A stretch of DNA of 64,000 nucleotides. It comes from Galbibacter sp038433465. Lineage in GTDB: Bacteria; Bacteroidota; Bacteroidia; Flavobacteriales; Flavobacteriaceae. Where the stretch lies: NCBI RefSeq assembly GCF_038433465.1, contig NZ_JAESVF010000010.1, positions 1-64,000 on the forward strand. Direction: 5' to 3'. The notes under the pieces are model-generated. The model saw nothing but the letters and a program-made list of their open reading frames with translations, had not been told where the DNA came from and did not search any database. This document shows positions 9,701-16,259 of this stretch, in pieces (position 1 is the stretch's first letter; each line of letters opens with the position of its first letter). The position numbers and the translations under genes were made by a program.

Positions 9701-10138
9701 ATTAAACCAAAAACTATCTGAAAAAGTAAAGGCTAATGCTCCAACAGCACCACTTCCAATAATGGCAATAGTTTTTGCGTTGGTAAGTTCTCCCGATTGC
9801 AATGCGAGTTTTTTGGTGATATTGGTGATAGACCAAAACATAAATAAAATAGCAAAAGCACTCGAAAATACCGACATATGGTTAACAGTTACCGCAATAG
9901 CTTCGGCATTGGGTGCAAACATGGCGAAGAAGGCTCCCATCATTTGGAAAAATGGTGCTCCTGGAGGGTGACCTACTTGTAGTTTTGCAGAAGTAGCGAT
10001 GTATTCTCCAGCATCCCAGAAACTTGAAGTGGGTTCAACCGTTAAATGATAGGTGATTAATGCGATTAAAAATACAATCCATCCAAAGATTGTGTCCCAT
10101 TTTTTAAATTGATTAGCAGACATGTAACTGTTTTTCAT
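6791..10138 (-). CDS. DUF2723 multi-pass membrane protein, probable GT-C glycosyltransferase
   Basis: The 1115-residue product begins with a dense block of hydrophobic segments (roughly residues 15-340), continues with further segments near 535-640, and ends with a soluble ~450-residue part whose final third looks TPR-like. Just after the first membrane segment is FWDAGEYI (Asp42, Glu45) followed by VGHPPGAPFF, the hallmark of DUF2723 and the place where GT-C enzymes keep their catalytic acid. DUF2723 is shared with the eukaryotic O-mannosyltransferase TMEM260 (CAZy GT117), so a lipid-linked sugar transferase acting on exported proteins is a reasonable reading; that function is inferred. Single-gene unit on the minus strand. 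Confidence 0.9.
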   Translation of the reverse strand: MKNSYMSANQFKKWDTIFGWIVFLIALITYHLTVEPTSSFWDAGEYIATSAKLQVGHPPGAPFFQMMGAFFAMFAPNAEAIAVTVNHMSVFSSAFAILFMFWSITNITKKLALQSGELTNAKTIAIIGSGAVGALAFTFSDSFWFNAVEAEVYAMAMLMTSLMVWLGLKWADDMNNPRGNRWLILISLVVGLSFGVHFMALLTIPSLGMIYYFKNYKNYTVKSFIIANVISIAILLFLFKLLLPNVMKVFGYLEVFFVNSIGLPFNSGTIIAGIIIIALFYYGLHYTRKNNKPLLNTIVLSVLFILIGFSTWMMVPIRANAGTVINENSPTDARQLLAYYNLEQYPETHLFYGPMYSDAFAGQDPDNPYKDDKPKYERDYKKNKYVIVNKYKNARVAPNSAHEGFLPRMWSSEHAANYMKITGPLNVTVKPQFRSEKQLTDAVSQFKRDLENGVIDADEYLNFIKQFNEYLDIEKPSFWQNMHYLFEFQMGYMYWRYFMWNFTGRQDDIQGRLDNHGNWLSGIKFIDEWRLGSQDNLPSDVLNNKARNTYFFLPLILGLIGFLFILKSSKQQFWVLFILFLFMGLALKIYLNERPFEPRERDYALVGSFFVFSMWIGMGVYALFDEFKKYITPKTLAPLVTVACFLAVPTVMAYQNWDDHDRSDRYTAQSMAKSYLDSIEEDTDAMLFTIGDNDTFSLWYAQEIEGYRTDVRTINTSLFATDWYIDQMKRAAYESSPIPSQLTHDKYAFGVRDAVYYQQLTDERWDIKKFMDWVANDDNTIRNLIKKRGGDTSQYPESYLNLPFYPTNKIRVPVNKEMVLKTGLVKEKDSAKIAEYIDIDLPKSALPKNRLLMLDLLANNNWERPIYFTGGSFDAAEYLWMKDYLQLDGLVYKLVPIRTPIDRNNPYEMGRIDEDLMYNIVMNWDWGNSESTKIYHDPETRKNSISYRGNLARLTEKLIQTDKIEKAKDVLDLAMEKMPFGYFGYYVFLEPYVEGYYKVGEKQKARDLYLQVAKKYQESLNYYSNLSRDDQYMYASDIVSDVERYRSLLDIVVANDDKDFGLPETQTFNEYLERFSHFYRGYEDELPQTPTETPINDGDVKTPMEIDSVLLEDNQ

Positions 10139-10239
10139 ATATAGCAGGCGAATTTAATAAATATTAAGCTAAAGTTCCTCACTTTTGATAAATGTTAACA
10201 AGGCAGTTTTTTAGCAGAAAAAAATATTTTTAAAAAATG

Positions 10240-10270
10240 TTTGCGCATATCAAACTTTGTATTAAATTTG
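10240..10270 (+). promoter_or_regulatory. Promoter of tRNA-Gln
   Basis: TTTG at 10240-10243 and TAAATTTG at 10263-10270 are 19 bases apart, the exact Bacteroidetes sigma-A layout, 43 bases before the tRNA. Confidence 0.75.
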
Positions 10271-10312
10271 CACCTGCTTTTACGGATGAGAGTTCAACTA
10301 AAGCAGGTTTAA

Positions 10313-10384
10313 TGGCCTATGGTGTAATTGGCAACACAGCTGGTTTTGGTCCAGTCGTTCTAGGTTCGAGTCCTAGTAGGCCAA
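10313..10384 (+). tRNA. tRNA-Gln (anticodon TTG)
   Basis: The acceptor arms TGGCCTA (10313-10319) and TAGGCCA (10377-10383) pair fully. The anticodon arm GCTGG-TTTTGGT-CCAGT carries TTG, which reads CAA glutamine codons. The T arm has the standard GGTTCGAGTCC. CCA is not encoded: the discriminator A at 10384 is followed by CAAAA. A strong terminator follows at once. Confidence 0.96.
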
Positions 10385-10385
10385 C

Positions 10386-10419
10386 AAAAAAATCCCGATT
10401 TTATAATCGGGATTTTTTG
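10386..10419 (+). terminator. Intrinsic terminator of tRNA-Gln
   Basis: AAAAAATCCCGATT and AATCGGGATTTTTT pair around a TTAT loop and are followed by a T-rich stretch. Confidence 0.85.
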
Positions 10420-10469
10420 TTTTTAGGCATTTCTTAAAATTTATAATCTTTGTTATAGTTATACAGATA

Positions 10470-10505
10470 AAAAAAACCTCACGTTTGATTCGTGAGGTTT
10501 TTTTA
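10470..10505 (-). terminator. Intrinsic terminator of the S9 peptidase gene
   Basis: AAAAAACCTCAC pairs with GTGAGGTTTTTT around a 9-base loop, 17 bases past the stop codon of the minus-strand peptidase gene. The A-rich side gives the T tract on the minus strand. Confidence 0.82.
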
Positions 10506-10521
10506 TTGAAGTTTGAAAAAC

Positions 10522-12951
10522 TTACTTAGCTTTTTCTTGACTTTTTTTATTCTTTACATAAGTGTCTAGCCATTGGTCTTGCTCCCACAGTACATGTAAA
10601 ATACTTTCTTTGGCTCTGTATCCGTGACTTTCCTTCGGAAGCATTACCAAGCGAACTGTAGCTCCTAAGCCTTTAAGTGCATTGAAATAACGCTCACTTT
10701 GCATTGGGTAGGTTCCTGAGTTGTTATCGGCTTCCCCATGAATAAGTAATAGTGGGTGGTCCATTTTGTCGGCATGCATAAATGGCGACATGGTATTGTA
10801 AATGTCTGGTGCTTGCCAATAGTTACGTTCTTCACTTTGGAAACCAAAAGGAGTTAGGGTACGGTTGTAAGCGCCACTTCGTGCAATTCCAGCCGCAAAT
10901 AAATCGGAGTGCGATAAAAGATTTGCAACCATAAAAGCGCCGTAACTATGTCCGCCAACTGCAACTCTATTTCGGTCTATGTAACCAAGGTTGTCGACTG
11001 CATCGATAGCGGCTTTGGCATTTGCAACCAATTGCTTTCTAAAAGTGTCGTTTGGCTCTTCGTCTTTTTCTCCAACAATTGGGAAGGCTGCATCGTCTAA
11101 AACAACATATCCTTTTGAAGCCCATAACACTGGCGAAGAATACGAAATGTATGTAAACTCGTTAGGATTTTGTGTGTTTTGCGAAGCGCTACTTTTGTCT
11201 TTGTATTCTCTCGGGTATGCCCACAAAATCATTGGTAGTTTTTCCTTTTTCTGCATGTCGTAACCTACAGGCAAGTACAAAGTTCCAGAAAGCTCCAATC
11301 CGTCGTCTCTTTTGTAAGTGATAACTTCTTTATGGATGTCTTTTAAACTTTCAAAAGGATTTTCAAAATAAGTAAGCTGTTGAGGTTGCTCCTTGGTTTC
11401 GATGTTTCTGTAGTAATAATTAGGATATTCATTAGGCGATTCTATACGTGTAATCATTACATTTTTCTCTGGAAGGAACTCAACCAATGTTTCTTTCTTT
11501 CCAGGAATGTCAGATTTGTAAAGAGTATCTTTTTCTAATGACTTAAGATTCATTTTGGTTAAAAACGGATGCTGTCCCTTTTCAGAAAATCCATCCCCGA
11601 TTAAAAATACATTTTCTTCTGAATCGATAAATAAAGTGTTTTGTTTGTATTTATTCTTGGTAGCAACAAAATTTCCAGGGTCGCTGTAGGCGTCTTGGTA
11701 GTTTCTGTCCGAAATAATTACAGGTTCTTTTGAAGGTTTATTCGGATTAAAAATATAAGTTTTTGCATTTCTGTTATTCCACCAATAATCGTAGGCAATA
11801 GCTATTTGGTCGTTCCCCCAAGTAATTCCAGAGAAACGATTTTTAGTTTTTAAAATGCTTTTTCCTTTTCCTTTAAATGGAGCTTCAAGTGTAAAAACTT
11901 CATCTCTGTAGGCTACCTTGTTTTCAGGGTCTCCTTCGTCTAAAGCTTCAACATAAACAAGCGTTGATGGCTTGTCTCTTCTCCAAGAAAAATCTCTTTT
12001 TCCTTTTTGTTCAGCCATAAAACCAATTGGAAGTTCTTCTAAAAGCGGATTTTTATGTACTTCGTCTACCAATGCGCCATCTTTTTTGTAGATGGTTGTG
12101 GTGGTAGGAAATCTGTAGTAAGGCACGATGTACGAAAATGGTTTTTCGGTAGTACTTACCATTACGTACTCGCCGTCTGGAGAAAAACTAATACTACGGT
12201 ACATAGCGCTGTCTTTCCATTTGGTTTTACTTCCGTCTAGAGAAACTTTGTAAAGTTCAGAAATTGCTAGTTGCTCAAAATTGTGCTCGTCGTTTGGATT
12301 GCTCAACAAATCCTGATACGTTCTGTTTTGTGCTTTTTCTCCGTTATTAGTCGAAATTGTTGGTCCTGTTGGGATGCTGTTACTTTGGTCAATCAATGCT
12401 TTTCGAGTTGGAGGAAGCATTTTTACTAAAAGCGAGTTGCTGTCGCTAAACCAATTGATAACATCTCCAAGATTTGCATTTACAGTTGCATCGGTTAGTT
12501 TTTTAGCTGTTTTCTTTTCGAGGTCAATTACCCAAAGTTCTACACCTTCTTGCGTTGTGTTGGTGAAGGCAATTTTTGTTTCGTCGGGCGACCAAGAGTA
12601 ATTAGCTAAACGTAAATTTGTTGGTAGATTGGCAATTTCCGATTCTTTTTTTTCTGACGGATGTTTTACCGTGATGTTGTTGTAGTATGTTGTACGGCTA
12701 CCAATATTTGTTTTTGGGTTGATGCGGAGTCCGCCAAGACGTAATTCCGTTTCTGAAAGTTCTTCGATGGTTTTGTATCTGTTTCGATAAAATAAAACCA
12801 TGTAGTTTCCGTTGTCGCTTATTCTTACCGAAGGTGCTAATTGCACATCGGCTAGCTCTAGAATTTCGTCTGGTGGAACTTGATAATTTAGTTTTTCTTG
12901 ACTAAAAGCAAGGCTTGTCAAGAAGCAAAGAGAATAAAATAGTTTCTTCAT
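10522..12951 (-). CDS. Secreted S9 family prolyl oligopeptidase-like peptidase
   Basis: The 809-residue protein has a signal peptide (residues 1-17, ending AFSQ), a beta-propeller-like N-terminal half with WSPDETKIAFTN-type blades, and a C-terminal alpha/beta hydrolase domain from about residue 545. The catalytic triad is visible: Ser669 in GGHSYGAF, Asp742 in HGEADNNSG and His776 in PKESHGY. The GHSYGAF variant of the nucleophile elbow and overall size resemble the S9D glutamyl endopeptidase group. It should degrade peptides in the periplasm. It is downstream of the PagL-like gene on the same strand with a 32-base gap, so the two probably share a transcript. Confidence 0.92.
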   Translation of the reverse strand: MKKLFYSLCFLTSLAFSQEKLNYQVPPDEILELADVQLAPSVRISDNGNYMVLFYRNRYKTIEELSETELRLGGLRINPKTNIGSRTTYYNNITVKHPSEKKESEIANLPTNLRLANYSWSPDETKIAFTNTTQEGVELWVIDLEKKTAKKLTDATVNANLGDVINWFSDSNSLLVKMLPPTRKALIDQSNSIPTGPTISTNNGEKAQNRTYQDLLSNPNDEHNFEQLAISELYKVSLDGSKTKWKDSAMYRSISFSPDGEYVMVSTTEKPFSYIVPYYRFPTTTTIYKKDGALVDEVHKNPLLEELPIGFMAEQKGKRDFSWRRDKPSTLVYVEALDEGDPENKVAYRDEVFTLEAPFKGKGKSILKTKNRFSGITWGNDQIAIAYDYWWNNRNAKTYIFNPNKPSKEPVIISDRNYQDAYSDPGNFVATKNKYKQNTLFIDSEENVFLIGDGFSEKGQHPFLTKMNLKSLEKDTLYKSDIPGKKETLVEFLPEKNVMITRIESPNEYPNYYYRNIETKEQPQQLTYFENPFESLKDIHKEVITYKRDDGLELSGTLYLPVGYDMQKKEKLPMILWAYPREYKDKSSASQNTQNPNEFTYISYSSPVLWASKGYVVLDDAAFPIVGEKDEEPNDTFRKQLVANAKAAIDAVDNLGYIDRNRVAVGGHSYGAFMVANLLSHSDLFAAGIARSGAYNRTLTPFGFQSEERNYWQAPDIYNTMSPFMHADKMDHPLLLIHGEADNNSGTYPMQSERYFNALKGLGATVRLVMLPKESHGYRAKESILHVLWEQDQWLDTYVKNKKSQEKAK

Positions 12952-12983
12952 TATACTTTACAGTTTGGGTTATGTTGGCTAAG

Positions 12984-14174
12984 TTACCATTTAAAAGGAG
13001 AAAATCCTACTCCCCATTCAATCCAATCTGCTCTAAATCCGCTTCTTGTTTTTAATCCTACCTGTGCGTGCATCCAATCGTTAATGTGGTATTGTAATGC
13101 AGGTCTTAAATAATAATTTTTCTTGCCACGATCATCGGTTAAGTATGTTCCTGCTTGTAGTCTAATTGCGAGTTTCCAAAATAAAAAGTCGTAACCAAGA
13201 TGCGCTCCTACCAAATTGTATTTCCCTGGATCATCGGGGTAACTTTCGTGTAAGCTTCCGTCTCTAAAATAATCGATACCCGCTGTAACTGCGTGCATAT
13301 TGCTCCATTGGTATTTGTAATCTAGCACGGCAGAAAAAGGGTAGTAGCGCTCTTTATCGGCACCTTCTGTTTCTGGGTAGTTTTGAACCGTGGCAATAGC
13401 AACATAAGTAGTAATGGAATGTTTGTTGAGTACCGTGTTTTTGTTTCGAGGACTTCTTTTAAATCGTGCTTGTATAAGATTTGGTGAGTACGGATCTTTG
13501 TCGATCAAACGTTGGTCGGCGTTGTAATGGTAGCGCAATGCAACGTTAAGACCTAGCATGTTGAGTCCGTGGTTTGGCACAAAAGTACGTCCGTTGCTAA
13601 AGTGGGTAAATGAAATTCCGTAGCCAAGATCCAGTTCGCGTGTTAGTTGGTATGAAAACCCGAAGTTTAAATTAAAATACACATCTACGGGCGATCCGAT
13701 GGCGTCGTTTAGCGGGTTGTTCTCTTCGTCGTATGGGTTGAGGTTGTATGTGAGTCCGAGTGCGGGAGTGATTTCGAAAGTATTTCTTCGGTAAGGTTTA
13801 CTCGTTTTAAAAGTGATAAAACCGTAAAGTGCATTTGGGTTTCCAAATATTTCTGGATCTCCCAAAAAGCCAGAATACACTCCAAATCCATAAATAGGAT
13901 ATCCGTATTGACTTACCCAACTGTCGGGATTGGTGCTTTGCCATCCAAAACGCGCTTCGATAGCGCCAAAACCCGACTGTACAAAATCGGTTAAGGTTTC
14001 GCCTGTGTACAAGTGCATTCCTGCGTGGCCTTTAATTTCAACAGTTCTAAAACGCCCAAAATTTTCAATGTTTTTCACACTGTCGTATGCAATGGGGTGT
14101 CTACGTTGTGCAGTTGCTAAGTTAATTCCGAAGAAAATAAAGCATAAAATGGTAAGCTTTAAAAGTAGTTTCAT
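12984..14174 (-). CDS. Acyloxyacyl hydrolase, PagL-like lipid A 3-O-deacylase
   Basis: The 396-residue outer-membrane protein has a signal peptide (residues 1-22, ending ATAQ) and alternating beta-strand pattern throughout, ending in an aromatic residue (FKW) as outer-membrane barrels do. The PagL active-site motif is present as THFSNGRTFVPNHGLN, giving the His191-Ser193 pair expected to hydrolyse the 3-O acyl chain of lipid A, with a following Asn-Gly segment. It is larger than the ~180-residue proteobacterial PagL, which is usual in Bacteroidetes. It leads a two-gene unit with the S9 peptidase and has a well-formed promoter upstream. Confidence 0.87.
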   Translation of the reverse strand: MKLLLKLTILCFIFFGINLATAQRRHPIAYDSVKNIENFGRFRTVEIKGHAGMHLYTGETLTDFVQSGFGAIEARFGWQSTNPDSWVSQYGYPIYGFGVYSGFLGDPEIFGNPNALYGFITFKTSKPYRRNTFEITPALGLTYNLNPYDEENNPLNDAIGSPVDVYFNLNFGFSYQLTRELDLGYGISFTHFSNGRTFVPNHGLNMLGLNVALRYHYNADQRLIDKDPYSPNLIQARFKRSPRNKNTVLNKHSITTYVAIATVQNYPETEGADKERYYPFSAVLDYKYQWSNMHAVTAGIDYFRDGSLHESYPDDPGKYNLVGAHLGYDFLFWKLAIRLQAGTYLTDDRGKKNYYLRPALQYHINDWMHAQVGLKTRSGFRADWIEWGVGFSPFKW

Positions 14175-14218
14175 AGTGGTTTCTTTTGAAAAAAAAATAC
14201 TGGTTTTGGGGAGGAGTA

Positions 14219-14249
14219 TAAAGATAGTGTTAATGGTAAAAGTGTCAAA
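14219..14249 (-). promoter_or_regulatory. Promoter of the PagL-like/S9 peptidase unit
   Basis: On the minus strand TTTG (14246-14249), 19 bases, then TATCTTTA (14219-14226), one mismatch from TAnnTTTG. It lies 45 bases before the start codon. Confidence 0.65.
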
Positions 14250-14353
14250 TTATTTTCTATAAATATGATTTTTTTATGGAGGAATAAATTCATTTTAAGA
14301 AAGATATACCATATAAAGATGTTGTTATGTGTTTTTAGGTTTAAAAAAAATTG

Positions 14354-14361
14354 TATATTTG
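14354..14361 (+). promoter_or_regulatory. -7 promoter element of rimP-nusA-infB
   Basis: TATATTTG fits TAnnTTTG and lies 68 bases before the rimP ATG. The surrounding TTGTATATTTG is identical to the greA promoter at 47640-47650. Confidence 0.7.
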
Positions 14362-14389
14362 CACCGTTGAAAGTGAATAATCTATTTCA

Positions 14390-14415
14390 GAGGGGACAAA
14401 AAGTCCCCTCTTTTT
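14390..14415 (+). terminator. Terminator-like leader hairpin before rimP (candidate attenuator)
   Basis: GAGGGGAC (14390-14397), loop AAAAA, GTCCCCTC (14403-14410) and TTTTT (14411-14415) form a perfect 8-bp GC-rich stem with a U tract. It sits between the promoter and the rimP start codon, so it must be read through for the operon to be expressed. No gene precedes it on this strand that it could terminate. Confidence 0.8.
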
Positions 14416-14428
14416 ATACAAATATTAG

Positions 14429-14890
14429 ATGTTGAAGGAAAGAGTAAAAGCACTTTTAAATGAAGTTTTTGAGGAACATCAATCGCTTTTTTTGATTGAT
14501 TTCTCTATGACTCCAGATAACAAAATCAAGGTTATAATTGATGGCGATAATGGAGTTACTTTGAAAGATTGCATTGCGGTAAGCAGGCATGTAGAACATA
14601 ACCTTGACAGAGACGAGTACGATTTCGCTCTAGAAGTTACTTCTCCGGGAGCTACAGAGCCTGTAATTAACAACAGGCAATATACAAAAAACATAGGTAG
14701 AAAATTTCAGGTAAAAACTGCTGAAGATAAATTAGAAGGAGAACTTACCGCTGTTACAGAAACTGGTATTCAATTGAGTTGGAAGGCACGAGAGCCAAAA
14801 CCCGTTGGAAAAGGAAAAGTAACGGTTAAGTATGAAAAGGAAATCCCTTTTGAGGATATAGTGGAAGCTAAAGTGATGATAACATTTTAA
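14429..14890 (+). CDS. rimP: Ribosome maturation factor RimP
   Basis: The 153-residue protein aids maturation of the 30S subunit. It shows the RimP pattern of an N-terminal alpha/beta domain with VIIDGDNGVTLKDCIAVSRHVE and LEVTSPGA, then a C-terminal SH3-like part. The family signature LEVTSPG is intact as ALEVTSPGATEP. It heads the conserved rimP-nusA-infB operon, 13 bases before nusA. Its leader carries the terminator-like hairpin listed above. Confidence 0.95.
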   Translation: MLKERVKALLNEVFEEHQSLFLIDFSMTPDNKIKVIIDGDNGVTLKDCIAVSRHVEHNLDRDEYDFALEVTSPGATEPVINNRQYTKNIGRKFQVKTAEDKLEGELTAVTETGIQLSWKAREPKPVGKGKVTVKYEKEIPFEDIVEAKVMITF

Positions 14891-14903
14891 TTAAGAAATT
14901 GAC

Positions 14904-16139
14904 ATGGAGAATCTTGCATTGATCGAATCTTTTTCGGAGTTTAAAGACGATAAACTCATAGATCGTGTAACGTTAATGGCCATTTTAGAAGATGTATTTA
15001 GAAATGCGCTAAAGAAAAAATTTGGATCTGATGATAATTTTGATATCATTATAAACCCTGATAAAGGAGATTTAGAGATTTGGAGAAACCGAGTTGTGGT
15101 TGCTGATGATGAAGTGGAAGATGATAACCAAGAAATTTCTTTAACAGAAGCTCGCAAAATCGAACCAGATTTTGAAGTAGGGGAAGATGTATCGGAAGAA
15201 GTGAAGTTAATCGATCTTGGAAGACGTTCTATTTTGGCGTTAAGACAAAACTTAATTTCTAAAATTCACGAGCACGATAACACTACTATCTACAAGCAAT
15301 TTAAAGATCTTATCGGAGATATTTATACAGCAGAAGTTCATCATATTCGTCATAAAGCAGTGATTTTGCTTGACGATGAAGGGAACGAAATTGTACTTCC
15401 GAAAGACAAACAAATACCTTCAGATTTCTTCAGAAAAGGAGAAAATGTAAGAGGGATTATTGAAGGCGTAGAGTTGAAAGGAAACAAGCCGATGATTATT
15501 ATGTCTAGAACGGCACCAGAATTCCTTGAAAAATTATTCGAGCAAGAAATTCCTGAAGTTTTCGACGGATTAATTACTGTTAAAAAAGTAGTTAGAATTC
15601 CTGGAGAGAAAGCAAAAGTAGCGGTAGATTCATACGATGATCGTATCGATCCTGTAGGTGCTTGTGTTGGAATGAAGGGTTCTAGAATACATGGAATTGT
15701 GCGTGAGTTGGGGAACGAAAATATCGATGTGATTAATTTCACCAACAATCCGCAGTTATTTATTAGCCGTGCATTGAGTCCAGCTAAAGTAAGTTTAGTA
15801 ACTTTGAACGATGAAACCATGCATGCCGAGGTGCTTTTAAAACCAGAAGAAGTTTCTAAAGCAATTGGTAAAGGTGGATTTAACATCCGTTTAGCAGGGC
15901 AATTAACAGGTTATGAAATCGACGTAATTCGCGAAGGTGTTGAAGACGAGGACGTAGAGTTAACAGAGTTTTCAGATGAAATCGAAGAGTGGATTATCGA
16001 CGAGTTCAGAAAAATTGGTCTTGACACTGCAAAAAGTGTATTAGATCAAGATGTTGCAGATTTAGTAAGAAGAACCGATTTAGAAGAAGAAACAATTTTA
16101 GATGTTGTTAGGGTTCTAAAAGAAGAGTTCGAAGATTAA
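14904..16139 (+). CDS. nusA: Transcription termination/antitermination factor NusA
   Basis: At 411 residues this is the short form of NusA found in Bacteroidetes: N-terminal RNA polymerase-binding domain (1-125), S1 domain (about 130-200, with RGIIEGVELKGNKPMIIMSR), and two KH domains (GACVGMKGSRI near 250 and KAIGKGGFNIRLA near 315). The C-terminal acidic repeats of the E. coli protein are missing. NusA binds RNA polymerase and nascent RNA and modulates pausing and termination, so it could act on the hairpin in its own operon leader; that link is inference. Confidence 0.97.
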   Translation: MENLALIESFSEFKDDKLIDRVTLMAILEDVFRNALKKKFGSDDNFDIIINPDKGDLEIWRNRVVVADDEVEDDNQEISLTEARKIEPDFEVGEDVSEEVKLIDLGRRSILALRQNLISKIHEHDNTTIYKQFKDLIGDIYTAEVHHIRHKAVILLDDEGNEIVLPKDKQIPSDFFRKGENVRGIIEGVELKGNKPMIIMSRTAPEFLEKLFEQEIPEVFDGLITVKKVVRIPGEKAKVAVDSYDDRIDPVGACVGMKGSRIHGIVRELGNENIDVINFTNNPQLFISRALSPAKVSLVTLNDETMHAEVLLKPEEVSKAIGKGGFNIRLAGQLTGYEIDVIREGVEDEDVELTEFSDEIEEWIIDEFRKIGLDTAKSVLDQDVADLVRRTDLEEETILDVVRVLKEEFED

Positions 16140-16149
16140 ATTTGACCAC

Positions 16150-16172
16150 CCTTTCAGTAGAAAGGAATTTTT
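16150..16172 (+). terminator. Weak hairpin between nusA and infB
   Basis: CCTTTC, AGTA, GAAAGG then AATTTTT. A short stem with a broken T tract in the 120-base gap; probably partial termination or RNA processing. Confidence 0.35.
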
Positions 16173-16259
16173 AAAAGCATATTATCAAATGTTTCTGTAA
16201 AAAGAAATATTTAACACGCTCAAACTGAGTAAATAAATTTTTAGGATAACAAATATTGT

